From the NCBI GenBank assembly GCA_044350895.1, contig JBILGT010000011.1:1-39175 (forward strand): a stretch of 39,175 bases of DNA. Reading direction: 5' to 3'. This document shows, one piece after another, positions 24,538 to 33,118 of this stretch. A model generated the notes under the pieces. That model searched no databases, was not told the origin of the DNA, and worked only from the letters and a program-made list of their open reading frames with translations. Numbering within the stretch: the first letter of the stretch is position 1; every line of letters begins with the position of its first letter. The stretch is from OMIS01 sp044350895. GTDB taxonomy: Bacteria; Patescibacteriota; Microgenomatia; UBA1400; PJMF01. A program made the position numbers and the translations under genes.

Positions 24538-25772
24538 TGCTATCACTTACTCGCAAAGAAGCCGCACAACTATTTGGAATTTTCGCTCTCTGGCGAATTT
24601 TACTTTTTTTATTAGCTATTGTTGCGCCACGTTTTCTAATATATGAGCCGGCATTTCCATATGCATATATGTTGCTACCATTTTTTGGTGTACCCCAGTG
24701 GATGTATTCTTGGACAAATTTTGATGGACTGCACTACCTAACAATTGCCCGAGGTGGATACAAAGGGTATGGCCTGATTCAAGCTTTTTTTCCGGTATAT
24801 CCACTTGCTATTCGGTATCTAGAATACTTTACAGATAACTTCTTATTATCAAGCTTGTACATTAGTAATATTTCCTTTTTTATTTTCCTTGTATTATTTT
24901 TCTCATTTATTAAGACAAAGTTTTCAACGCTGACGGCATGGCGAAGTATTTTCATCTTATTGCTGTTCCCAACAAGTTTTTTCTTTGTATCAAGTTATAA
25001 CGAATCACTATTTATGTGTTTTGTCATGCTGACATTTATAGCTGCTGATAAAAGGAAATGGTTGCTCACTGGTATCAGTATTGCAGCCGCATCAGCTACA
25101 CGAGTGGTGGGAATTTTCCTTATTCCAGCGGTGATAACTCAGCTGTTTTTAGACACTGAGTCTGCCAAAGTGAAAGCATGCTATGTACAACTAAAATCAA
25201 AAAAAATTATTGCAGCACTGCAACTATTTGTTGCAGCAAAAATTCATTTTCTTTTAAAAATGCGCCGAGAGATTTTACTTGTTTCACTAGGTGCGATTGG
25301 TCTGCTCAGTTATATGACTTATTTATGGTATGACTACGGTGATCCACTCTACTTTTTTCATGTCCAAGCTGAGTTCGGCTCTGGCAGACAAGAGAGTTTG
25401 GTCGTTTTACCGCAAGTATTTTGGAGATACGTTAAGATTATTGTATCCATCCCTAAGAATCTTCGCTGGTGGGCGTATGTTCAAGAATTTTTATTCACTG
25501 GTGCTGCACTTACAATACTTATATACGGCTGTAAGAAAGCCTTTTCGATCAAACCAAGCTGGCTTATATTCTCATTAATTGCAATCTTACTACCCACGCT
25601 GACAGGGACACTCTCAAGTATGCCCAGATACGTCTTGGTCGCATTTCCGCTATTTGTTATACTAGCCCAGCTTAAACTGCCAACATTTGCTTGGGTGACA
25701 CTCTATGTTAGTATGGCAGTGTTGCTGATATTGAATACAATCCTATTTATCCAAGGCTATTGGGTAGCATAA
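24537..25772 (+). CDS. PIG-V-like (GT76) mannosyltransferase
   Basis: A 411-residue polytopic protein. The first outer loop has SWTNFDGLHYLTIARGGY (58-75), FFPVYPLAIR (84-93), then FPTSFFFVSSYNESLF (144-159) and SATRVVGIFL (186-195). These four blocks in this order are the PIG-V/GT76 pattern, named for the eukaryotic enzyme that adds the second mannose of the GPI anchor. Bacterial members are known but their acceptors are mostly undefined. A polyprenyl-phosphate mannose donor is the family expectation. It is coupled to the GT4 upstream by TAATG. Confidence 0.85.
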   Translation: MLSLTRKEAAQLFGIFALWRILLFLLAIVAPRFLIYEPAFPYAYMLLPFFGVPQWMYSWTNFDGLHYLTIARGGYKGYGLIQAFFPVYPLAIRYLEYFTDNFLLSSLYISNISFFIFLVLFFSFIKTKFSTLTAWRSIFILLLFPTSFFFVSSYNESLFMCFVMLTFIAADKRKWLLTGISIAAASATRVVGIFLIPAVITQLFLDTESAKVKACYVQLKSKKIIAALQLFVAAKIHFLLKMRREILLVSLGAIGLLSYMTYLWYDYGDPLYFFHVQAEFGSGRQESLVVLPQVFWRYVKIIVSIPKNLRWWAYVQEFLFTGAALTILIYGCKKAFSIKPSWLIFSLIAILLPTLTGTLSSMPRYVLVAFPLFVILAQLKLPTFAWVTLYVSMAVLLILNTILFIQGYWVA

Positions 25773-25786
25773 ACGGAAGGAACAAT

Positions 25787-26707
25787 ATGAAAATTCTTGT
25801 TACAGGAGGTGCTGGCTTTATTGCCTCTCATGTTGTTGATGCCTACTGCGCTGCAGGTCATGAAGTTGTAGTTGTAGATAACTTATCGAGTGGCAAAGAG
25901 GACCAGGTAAATCCAGCAGCACGATTCATCAAAGCAGATATTACTGACAAAGAAACTATTCAAAATATTATTAGAACTGAGAAACCAGAAGCAATTAATC
26001 ACCACGCCGCACACATTCAAGTGGGAAACTCCGTCAAGAACCCTCAGTTTGATGCTGAAAACAATATCATGGGTATTTTAAATATCATGGAAGCTGCCAA
26101 AGATATTCCAGTCAAAAAAATAGTGTTTGCATCAACCGGCGGTGCTATGTATGGCAACAAGCCCACTCCATTTAGTGAAGATATGAAGGAAGAGCCTGTC
26201 TCACCATACGGCGTTTCCAAGCGTTCAAGTGAGCTGTATCTTAATTATTATCATGAACAGTATGGTATCCCGTATACCGTGCTTCGCTATTCAAACGTCT
26301 ATGGACCTCGTCAGAACCCACACGGAGAGTCCGGTGTGATTGCAATTTTTTCAGAAATGATTGCCCAGGGTAAGTCACCGGTGATTAATGGCGATGGCAC
26401 ACACACGCGAGATTATGTCTTTATTGACGATGTGGCACGCGCAAATGTCTTGGCTCTTTCCACTGATTTCATCGGAGCACTTAACATTGGTACCACAACT
26501 GAAATTTCTACAAATGAAGTATTCAGAAAAGTTGTAGCTGAGTTTGGTGTCAACATTCCAGAAACACATGGCGCTGAGCGTCCAGGCGAACAAGTGGTAA
26601 GTTCACTTTCATATAAAAAAGCACAAGAAGTATTGGGCTGGTCTCCAACAGTGAATTTTGACGAGGGAGTGAAGCGAGTTGTAGCTTGGTACAAGAGTAA
26701 GCAGTAA
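25787..26707 (+). CDS. NAD-dependent sugar-nucleotide epimerase (extended SDR), UDP-glucose 4-epimerase-like
   Basis: 306 residues from ATG 25787, with GGAAGG (25775-25780) six bases upstream; an earlier in-frame ATG at 25760 lies inside the previous gene. The Rossmann motif is GGAGFIAS (7-14), with Ala in place of the usual third Gly. FASTGGAMYG (114-123) gives the Ser/Thr region, and PYGVSK (140-145) supplies catalytic Tyr141 and Lys145. RYSNVYGPRQNPHGESG is the substrate-side loop of GalE-like epimerases. It probably interconverts a UDP-hexose or UDP-hexuronate, feeding the nearby transferases. It could also be a decarboxylase or another epimerase of the same fold. Confidence 0.85.
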   Translation: MKILVTGGAGFIASHVVDAYCAAGHEVVVVDNLSSGKEDQVNPAARFIKADITDKETIQNIIRTEKPEAINHHAAHIQVGNSVKNPQFDAENNIMGILNIMEAAKDIPVKKIVFASTGGAMYGNKPTPFSEDMKEEPVSPYGVSKRSSELYLNYYHEQYGIPYTVLRYSNVYGPRQNPHGESGVIAIFSEMIAQGKSPVINGDGTHTRDYVFIDDVARANVLALSTDFIGALNIGTTTEISTNEVFRKVVAEFGVNIPETHGAERPGEQVVSSLSYKKAQEVLGWSPTVNFDEGVKRVVAWYKSKQ

Positions 26708-26769
26708 GCTACGGATGTTTTTAATCACAAGTAAAAACTACTTTAACAATTAGATTAGAATAATACACT
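26708..26769 (+). promoter_or_regulatory. 62-base intergenic region, possible internal promoter
   Basis: This is the longest same-strand gap between genes in the window and is very AT-rich. TAGAAT (26756-26761) or TAATAC (26761-26766) could serve as -10 boxes, but I found no -35 at proper spacing, no hairpin and no T-tract terminator. It may mark a break between transcription units; the evidence is only the gap itself. Confidence 0.25.
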
Positions 26770-27444
26770 ATGCAGCAATCTATCACTTCAAGAGTTTGGG
26801 TAATTATACCCGCATATAATGAACAAAAATATATAGCACGAGTTCTTGAACGGGTTCTAAAGGTAACCTCTAATATTATTCTTGTTGATGACGGTTCAAA
26901 AGATCTCACTTTTAAAATTGCAAGTGAACAAATTCCGCAAGTTTTAAGGCATCAAATCAACTTAGGAAAAGGTGCTGCACTTAAAACTGGGGCAGAGTAT
27001 GCTTTTTCAGAACTACAGGCTACGGGAATTATCTTTTTTGATGGTGATGATCAGCATGACCCTAACTTACTCAGAACTTTTGCTACTGGGTTACAAACTT
27101 CTGAGGTTGTTTTAGGAGTCAGAGCTTTTGATAATAAAATGCCACTATTGCGGATAATGATGAATCGACTCGCTTCATTTTTGGTCTTACTTTTCTTTGG
27201 CAAGTATATTCCAGACATTCCTTGTGGCTTCAAAGCCTTGTCTGAAAGTGCCTATAAAAAAATTAACTGGAAGTCTCGTGACTATGCTGTAGAGATGGAG
27301 ATTGCTGCTCGAGTTGCACAGTATGATTTGAAGTTTAGCGAAGTTTCAATTCCCACAGTCTATCACGACCTTGACAGAGGGATGACGATTCTTGATACTA
27401 TTTCAATTGTGCCGCAGTTTATCAGTTGGAGGTTTTTCCCATGA
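26770..27444 (+). CDS. GT2, DPM1-like polyprenyl-phosphate glycosyltransferase
   Basis: 224 residues. VWVIIPAYNEQKYI (9-22), IILVDDGSKDLT (36-47), INLGKGAALKTG (63-74) and FFDGDDQHDP (89-98) are the DPM1-like motif set. DIPCGFKALS matches the conserved acceptor-side segment. There are no membrane helices of its own. It is followed, with ATGA overlap, by a DUF2304 membrane protein, a pair seen repeatedly in bacteria and archaea in which the small protein is thought to anchor or assist the transferase. The expected product is a polyprenyl-phosphate hexose used by GT-C enzymes. Confidence 0.88.
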   Translation: MQQSITSRVWVIIPAYNEQKYIARVLERVLKVTSNIILVDDGSKDLTFKIASEQIPQVLRHQINLGKGAALKTGAEYAFSELQATGIIFFDGDDQHDPNLLRTFATGLQTSEVVLGVRAFDNKMPLLRIMMNRLASFLVLLFFGKYIPDIPCGFKALSESAYKKINWKSRDYAVEMEIAARVAQYDLKFSEVSIPTVYHDLDRGMTILDTISIVPQFISWRFFP

Positions 27445-27773
27445 GTATTTTTCAAATCATCGCAATTTTGTTTGCATTATTCATGATTTATACAGTTACG
27501 TTGTATCGCAAAAAGAAAACCTTAAGTTCAATGGAAACAGGCTTCTGGCTAGCCATTTGGAGCTTATTCATCGTGATCTCCATTTTTCCAAACTTAATGC
27601 TTGGAATTTCTGATAGGTTAAGCTTTACTCGAGTGTTTGATTTACTTGTAGTTGGCGCACTGATGATTTTGTCTGTGATTGCCTTTGCAAACTACTTTAC
27701 TCACAAGCGATTAGAAACACGTATTGAAGATATAGTTCGGGAAAAAGCCTTGCTGGTAAAAAAAAGCAAATGA
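27441..27773 (+). CDS. DUF2304 small membrane protein, partner of DPM1-like GT2
   Basis: 110 residues from ATG 27441, which overlaps the previous TGA as ATGA and has GGAGG 8 bases upstream. An upstream in-frame ATG at 27426 is less likely. Three hydrophobic segments (about 2-21, 34-54, 64-84) are followed by a basic, helical tail with heptad-like charge (HKRLETRIEDIVREKALL), perhaps a coiled coil in the cytoplasm. The size, topology and the SDRLSFTRVFDLLVVGAL segment (58-75) fit DUF2304. Its exact role is unknown in the literature I recall. Confidence 0.82.
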   Translation: MSIFQIIAILFALFMIYTVTLYRKKKTLSSMETGFWLAIWSLFIVISIFPNLMLGISDRLSFTRVFDLLVVGALMILSVIAFANYFTHKRLETRIEDIVREKALLVKKSK

Positions 27774-28543
27774 AGTCACAGTTACCCACAATTTCCATAA
27801 TAACCCCAAGTTACAATCAAGGTCAGTTTATCAAACAAACAATTGATAGTGTATTGAGTCAAAACTACCCAAAACTCGAATATTGGGTGATTGATGGGGG
27901 ATCTTCTGACCAAACTGTCAAGATACTTCAAAGCTATGGTAAAAAAATTAACTGGATTAGTGAAAAAGATAATGGCCAAACTGACGCAATAAACAAAGGC
28001 TTACAAAAAACAAGTGGTGAGATAGTAGCATACTTGAATTCAGATGACTGTTTTGCTGCAGGCACGCTTAAATCAGTTGGAGAGTTTTTTGTAAGTAATA
28101 AAACTGCTATTTGGGTAACCGGTGATTATAAGATAATTGATGCTTCAGGTACTGAAATACAGTCGCTTGTCAGGAAGTATAAGACATTTTTTCGTATACT
28201 TGAGCTACCTTTTCTTATTAAGATTCTCAACTATATAAATCAACCTAGTACCTTTTGGCGCAGAGATGCGATGGCACGAGTAGGTATGTTTGATGATTCG
28301 CTACGCTACTGCATGGACTACGACTTCTGGCTACGTTTATATGAGTTACAAAAACCATTTCTACTGGCTGAACAGCTCTCGCACTTTCGAATCCATGGAA
28401 ACTCAAAAGGTGGCTCACAGTACACCAAGCAATTTGCTGAGGAAAATCTGATAGTGAAGCGATATACTAAGAATCAGGCAGTTTTACTGCTTCATAAACT
28501 GCATTCATTTGCTATTGTACAAGCATACAAACTACTTAAATAA
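27770..28543 (+). CDS. GT2 glycosyltransferase, WcaA/WcaE-like
   Basis: 257 residues. ISIITPSYNQGQFI (8-21), VIDGGSSDQT (40-49), EKDNGQTDAINKG (65-77) and YLNSDDCF (88-95) form the signature of GT2 enzymes found in colanic-acid-type and O-antigen clusters. MDYDFWLRL is the base region. It begins in the stop of the DUF2304 gene (ATGA), so it is in the same operon. A cytoplasmic inverting transferase is expected; the donor is unknown. Confidence 0.87.
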   Translation: MKSQLPTISIITPSYNQGQFIKQTIDSVLSQNYPKLEYWVIDGGSSDQTVKILQSYGKKINWISEKDNGQTDAINKGLQKTSGEIVAYLNSDDCFAAGTLKSVGEFFVSNKTAIWVTGDYKIIDASGTEIQSLVRKYKTFFRILELPFLIKILNYINQPSTFWRRDAMARVGMFDDSLRYCMDYDFWLRLYELQKPFLLAEQLSHFRIHGNSKGGSQYTKQFAEENLIVKRYTKNQAVLLLHKLHSFAIVQAYKLLK

Positions 28544-28550
28544 GTACTCT

Positions 28551-29504
28551 ATGACTCAAACTCTAATTACTCCCAAGTTTTGGAAAAACAAAAGAATTTT
28601 AGTAACTGGTGGCGCAGGTTTTTTGGGGACTCACATCGTTAAATTGCTCAAAGAACTCGATACCGCTGAGATTAGAATTCCACGTTCAAGCAGCCATGAT
28701 CTTCGAGAAAAGGATGTTTGTATTGAAGTAACCAAAAATATAGATATCGTCATTCACTTGGCTGCAAACGTTGGTGGGATTGGCTACAACCAAAAGAACC
28801 CAGCTACACTTTTCTATGACAATCTTCTAATGGGTGTACATTTAATGGAAGAAGCACGCAAAAATCGAGTTGACAAGTTTGTGGCAATTGGAACGATTTG
28901 TGCTTATCCAAAGTTTACACCTGTACCATTTAAGGAAGAGGATCTTTGGAATGGATATCCAGAAGAAACGAATGCCCCGTATGGCTTGGCCAAAAAAATG
29001 TTACTCGTGCAAGCACAAGCATATCGCCAGCAGTATGACTTTAACGCTGTCTACTTGCTGCCAGTCAATTTATATGGTCCTGGTGACAACTTTGATCCTG
29101 ACTCTTCACATGTCATACCAGCTTTAATTAAGAAGTTTGTTGATGCCAAGAATAACAATGAATCAGAAGTTTCTGTTTGGGGAACAGGCACACCGACACG
29201 CGAGTTCTTATACGTTGAAGATGCTGCAAGAGGTGTTTTGCTTGCTACTGAGAACTACAATAAATCTGACCCCGTCAACTTGGGCGCTAGCTTTGAAATT
29301 TCGATCTCTGACTTAGCAGCTACAGTTGCTAAAGTAGTCGGTTTCACTGGTCAAATCATTTTTGACTCTTCCAAACCAGATGGTCAGCCGCGTAGAAAAC
29401 TGGATGTAAGTAGAGCGGAGAATGAGTTCGGATTTACATCAGAAATTTCTTTTAGTGATGGACTTGCTCAAACAGTACAGTGGTATCGTGAAAGCAAAAT
29501 ATGA
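28551..29504 (+). CDS. fcl: GDP-L-fucose synthase (GDP-4-keto-6-deoxymannose 3,5-epimerase/4-reductase)
   Basis: 317 residues from ATG 28551; an earlier in-frame start would lie inside the previous gene. GGAGFLG (20-26) binds the cofactor. HLAANVGGIGYNQKNPA (69-85) and IGTICAYPK (113-121) are characteristic of WcaG/Fcl proteins, as is NAPYGLAKK (141-149) with catalytic Tyr144 and Lys148. Compared with the E. coli enzyme, catalytic Ser107 appears as Thr115, while Cys109 (here Cys117) and the SHVIPAL histidine are kept. YGPGDNFDPDSSHVIPAL and WGTGTPTREFLYVEDAA complete the match. The product, GDP-L-fucose, would be the donor for the GT11 gene at the right edge. No GDP-mannose 4,6-dehydratase is in the window. 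Confidence 0.88.
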   Translation: MTQTLITPKFWKNKRILVTGGAGFLGTHIVKLLKELDTAEIRIPRSSSHDLREKDVCIEVTKNIDIVIHLAANVGGIGYNQKNPATLFYDNLLMGVHLMEEARKNRVDKFVAIGTICAYPKFTPVPFKEEDLWNGYPEETNAPYGLAKKMLLVQAQAYRQQYDFNAVYLLPVNLYGPGDNFDPDSSHVIPALIKKFVDAKNNNESEVSVWGTGTPTREFLYVEDAARGVLLATENYNKSDPVNLGASFEISISDLAATVAKVVGFTGQIIFDSSKPDGQPRRKLDVSRAENEFGFTSEISFSDGLAQTVQWYRESKI

Positions 29505-30442
29505 CTTCAGCTGCATTGGGAGCTTCACTTTCTGTTGTGATTCCTATTTTTAATGAGCAATTGGTTATACTGCAACTTTTTAATGAACTCAATAAATTTA
29601 AAGAAAATTTACCAGCAAATACAGAAATAATACTTGTTGATGATGGCAGTTATGATGCCAGCTTTAGTTTGCTCAAAAAAACAAACCTAGATTATAAGAA
29701 AAAAATTATTCAGTTGAGTCGCAATTTTGGACATCAAGCAGCACTGCTTGCTGGAATGGAAGCTGCGACTGGTGATGTGGTGGTTACTTTAGATGCCGAC
29801 CTCCAACATCCTGTGGAGTTACTACCTAAAATGTTAAAACAACATGCAAATGGAATTGACATTGTACTGACTCAACGTATTGACTCAAGTGATATTTCAG
29901 AGCTCAAGAGATCAACTTCTAAGAACTTCTATTCGCTTGTTAACATAATCTCTTCGCAGCATATTCAAGAAAACTCGTCTGATTTTAGATCTCTCAATCG
30001 TCGTGCACTTACTGCATTATTAACTATGCAGGAAAGACGAAAGTTTTTGCGAGGAATGATCCATTGGATCGGATTTAGCACGATAGTACTACCTTTTAAA
30101 GCCTCGGCCAGAGTAGCAGGAACCAGTAAATACTCATGGAGTAAAATGACCTCGTTAGCACTCGATGGAATCACTTCTTTTAGTACAGTGCCACTATATA
30201 TTTCAGCCTTTTTTGGAGCAATTCTATTTGCATTCGCAGCAATTTATGCGCTCTATGTTATTTCTATTCGTTTATTTTTTAATATGGCAATCCAAGGTTG
30301 GGCAAGTACATTATTTGTGCAGTTAGTTATTGGTGGATTTATTTGTTTATTTTTAGGTGTAATTGGAATTTATTTAGCAGCGATTTATGATGAGGTAAAA
30401 CAGCGTCCTAATTACATTATTAAAGATTTATATGAAGATTAA
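29501..30442 (+). CDS. GT2, GtrB/ArnC-like polyprenyl-phosphate glycosyltransferase with C-terminal membrane helices
   Basis: 313 residues. The catalytic part has LSVVIPIFNEQ (10-20), IILVDDGSYD (43-52), RNFGHQAALLAGM (74-86) and LDADLQHP (97-104). Two membrane helices follow (about 231-253 and 270-293) and then a basic tail ending near RPNYIIKD, as in GtrB-type bactoprenol glucosyltransferases and ArnC. It should load a sugar onto undecaprenyl phosphate at the inner face. It starts within the stop of the fucose synthase gene (ATGA). This is the most confidently membrane-anchored of the three donor-making GT2 enzymes here. Confidence 0.9.
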   Translation: MTSAALGASLSVVIPIFNEQLVILQLFNELNKFKENLPANTEIILVDDGSYDASFSLLKKTNLDYKKKIIQLSRNFGHQAALLAGMEAATGDVVVTLDADLQHPVELLPKMLKQHANGIDIVLTQRIDSSDISELKRSTSKNFYSLVNIISSQHIQENSSDFRSLNRRALTALLTMQERRKFLRGMIHWIGFSTIVLPFKASARVAGTSKYSWSKMTSLALDGITSFSTVPLYISAFFGAILFAFAAIYALYVISIRLFFNMAIQGWASTLFVQLVIGGFICLFLGVIGIYLAAIYDEVKQRPNYIIKDLYED

Positions 30443-32156
30443 ATTTTTACCAAACCTGCAGCAGACGACAATTTTTTTGATCTTTTTATATTTAAGTCTT
30501 TCACTATTTGATTTTCAAGTAATATTTATTCTTAAAAATAGTTTGACTTACATTTTACTCGGTTTTCTTGGACTATCATTCATTTTTGAGCTGTATCCCA
30601 AAAGCAAAGTTGCAAAACTTGTAAGGAAACATACAAAAACTATTATTGTGATAATGACTGCAATTATGGTATTTGTGCTTTTTGGAAAAAACTTACAAGC
30701 CCGATGGGGTCCAATTGATGATCATGAAATCATGAGTTATTTAGGAACTGATCAGAGACTGAGCTTAACCGAAATACCAAAAATTCTAGCTGGATCGGAG
30801 ACTGGAAACCCAGGAAAGTCACTGAGATATAGACCAATGTACCAAACGCTCCGGTTAGTAGAAACAGCCACATGGGGAAATAATGCACACCTTTGGTATA
30901 TTTTCAGATTAGTAATTCTAGTAACTGCACTAGCCTTACTTTGGTATTTACTTGAGCCAATCACAGGAATTATCCCGAGTGGATTAGTAATTGTCTATCT
31001 ACTGACATATCAAATGTGGGCAGATATGTTTTCACGATTGGGACCTTCGGAAACGTACACAGTATTGGCATTGGCGGTCTATGCATGGGGGTATAGCAGG
31101 CTTTTTAAGCAGGTACAAAATAAAAAGGGGTTAGAAACGCTACCAATTATTGCTTGGGCACTGGGAACTTTTATATGTGTTGGTGCAAAAGAAAACTTCG
31201 CACTGCTGCTTATTCCAAACTTGCTATTAGGACTGTATATCCTTTATAGAAGAAATAGTAATAAAATTTTTACGACTTCTTTTATAGTTACAACTGCTTG
31301 GACAATATTTGTAGCCGCTGCTTTTGTGATTGCTGTTGCAACTGCAGGAACTGATGTTTATGGCAGTTCTGTAGGAGCAATAAGCAGGCTAAGTGTCATT
31401 AATACAGGAATGAGACACGTTCAAAGTAAAACAATCATTCTAACCACAATGATTGCAGCTTTCTTTTTGTTTGTGCAGTTCTGGGTAGGTAAAGTAAAAT
31501 CAGATCTTTTCAAGTCGACGCTACTGTTTATCGGGCTCTGTTTGGTTTATGAAGCAATCTTTATATCTCAGTTCGTTTTCTACAATGCGGATTGGCCAAA
31601 TCATTCACGATATGATTTTCCTGGGGTCCTAATAATTCCCTTTTTTTATGGTACATTGTTGCTTTTTGTTAAAAAGATTTTGGATACATATAAAGTTGAG
31701 CCAACAGTTGTTTTGGGTCTCAAGTATGGTGCATTGCTGGGTTTGATTTTTGTCATAATTATGCGTGGGTATGTTGCTATTCAAGTACGAATCGAACAGA
31801 ATGCACAAAAAACACAAGCATATACTGCCCAAATTGAGAAATTGGCTAAGCTGCTAGTAACTAATCCTGATAAAGTAGTTATTATTGTCAGCGGGAATCC
31901 TTGGGACTATGAGCCAATTTATGCATATAGCCAGTTTTTACGCGCCTACGGAGTCACTAATACCATGTATCTCAAACTTGAAAACTATTCACCAGCCACA
32001 GTAGCTAATGGTATAGAAAAACGTTTAGCAACAGAACTGCAAACAATGCAACTGAACGGCGGATGGGGGTATGAGCCGTTACCAGAAAACCTGGATAACT
32101 GCTACTCAATTCTATTAACTACTGCAACAACCAACTGTGAACAAATTAATAATTAG
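30432..32156 (+). CDS. Polytopic membrane protein, putative GT-C glycosyltransferase
   Basis: 574 residues, starting inside the previous gene (11-base overlap). After three hydrophobic segments an outer loop carries RWGPIDDHEIMSYLG (91-105), whose DDHE could serve as the GT-C acidic motif. Then RYRPMYQTLRLVE and further helices follow. The C-terminal part (from about 465) is soluble, with a VIIVSGNPWDYEPIYAYSQF segment typical of the outer domains in this cluster. It does not match ArnT, PMT or PIG-V. I infer a lipid-linked sugar transferase from the topology, the DDHE loop and the neighbours; the family is not recognised. Confidence 0.6.
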   Translation: MKIKFLPNLQQTTIFLIFLYLSLSLFDFQVIFILKNSLTYILLGFLGLSFIFELYPKSKVAKLVRKHTKTIIVIMTAIMVFVLFGKNLQARWGPIDDHEIMSYLGTDQRLSLTEIPKILAGSETGNPGKSLRYRPMYQTLRLVETATWGNNAHLWYIFRLVILVTALALLWYLLEPITGIIPSGLVIVYLLTYQMWADMFSRLGPSETYTVLALAVYAWGYSRLFKQVQNKKGLETLPIIAWALGTFICVGAKENFALLLIPNLLLGLYILYRRNSNKIFTTSFIVTTAWTIFVAAAFVIAVATAGTDVYGSSVGAISRLSVINTGMRHVQSKTIILTTMIAAFFLFVQFWVGKVKSDLFKSTLLFIGLCLVYEAIFISQFVFYNADWPNHSRYDFPGVLIIPFFYGTLLLFVKKILDTYKVEPTVVLGLKYGALLGLIFVIIMRGYVAIQVRIEQNAQKTQAYTAQIEKLAKLLVTNPDKVVIIVSGNPWDYEPIYAYSQFLRAYGVTNTMYLKLENYSPATVANGIEKRLATELQTMQLNGGWGYEPLPENLDNCYSILLTTATTNCEQINN

Positions 32157-33117
32157 TAAACTACCACCAGCTCAGTTATTTATTTTATCGTGTGTTACTT
32201 TTTTTGCGACACTAGGATTACTTGTACTTCTAGAGTTTAAATTGATTACAATTAGAAATTTATCTAGTACCTATGTGTTGTTATCTACTCTTTGTACCTT
32301 TGGATTTTTATATCAACTACCCAGAAATTTAAAAAATCGATTACTATTTTTTTCAAAATTAATTCTATTTTGTACCGGCGCATTAATAGCTTTTCATCTA
32401 CTCACAAATAGCTTCAATATTTACAACACACTAACGTTACCTAATCTTTTCTATCAACTAAAACTGCATCGTATCGTTTCTTTATCAGCAAATTTTTTGG
32501 TTCAACTTATAACTCTAGTGGTCGGGCTTCAGATGGTTCTTCAGTTTAATAAAAGTGATTTTAAATTGAAAAAATTAGCCTGGTATCAGGCATTGATTGC
32601 GGGATATTTGTTCATAGTTTTAGTTATTCAATCCCAACAGGCAGTTGCAGTTGTATATAGGGATGCACTACAAGCAGCAGTAAATACCAATACCAGTTTT
32701 GAAAATCGAATAGCTTACAGACTAGGTGGATCAGTTTACTACGGGTGGATCTGGCCATACACCCAATTTATTATCAGACATACTGAACCAGACTCAGTTA
32801 TTGCGATTCCACCACAGTCAGTAGTCTGGAAAATGGAAGGAAATTCAGATTACTTGCGTTGGTACATTTATCCTCGTAAAACAGTTAAGCAGCTTACAGA
32901 TTATTCAATTCCAGCAAACGCAGACTATGCTTTAATCGCAATTGGTGAATGTAATGTAGATGATTGCGGTTGGCCAAAAACAGCAATTTCAAAGGAAAAA
33001 ATAGAGTATATTGCGCTACTAGATCGGGAAACTCAAAAAGAAACCATAATTACTAACACTGACTATGTCTTGGATCCAAAAATCTTTACTTGGGGAATCA
33101 TTAAATTTAGAAAGTAG
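32137..33117 (+). CDS. Membrane protein of unknown function with soluble C-terminal domain
   Basis: 326 residues from a GTG at 32137, overlapping the previous gene by 20 bases. Five hydrophobic segments (about 12-33, 44-60, 67-90, 115-136, 150-168) are followed by a 150-residue soluble region. This region contains YYGWIWPYTQFIIRHTEPDSVIAIPP in order (about 201-226) and DYLRWYIYPRKT (238-249). It lacks the long first outer loop with acidic residues found in GT-C enzymes. The soluble part resembles the C-terminal outer domains of its neighbours, so this may be a cut-down GT-C protein or an accessory subunit. I do not recognise the family. Confidence 0.55.
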   Translation: MNKLIISKLPPAQLFILSCVTFFATLGLLVLLEFKLITIRNLSSTYVLLSTLCTFGFLYQLPRNLKNRLLFFSKLILFCTGALIAFHLLTNSFNIYNTLTLPNLFYQLKLHRIVSLSANFLVQLITLVVGLQMVLQFNKSDFKLKKLAWYQALIAGYLFIVLVIQSQQAVAVVYRDALQAAVNTNTSFENRIAYRLGGSVYYGWIWPYTQFIIRHTEPDSVIAIPPQSVVWKMEGNSDYLRWYIYPRKTVKQLTDYSIPANADYALIAIGECNVDDCGWPKTAISKEKIEYIALLDRETQKETIITNTDYVLDPKIFTWGIIKFRK

Positions 33118-33118
33118 T

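Noticed and set aside
24537..25772. Oligosaccharyltransferase (STT3/PglB) among the membrane proteins
   Set aside because: No WWDxG motif is present in this or any other membrane protein of the window; the motif blocks here fit PIG-V.
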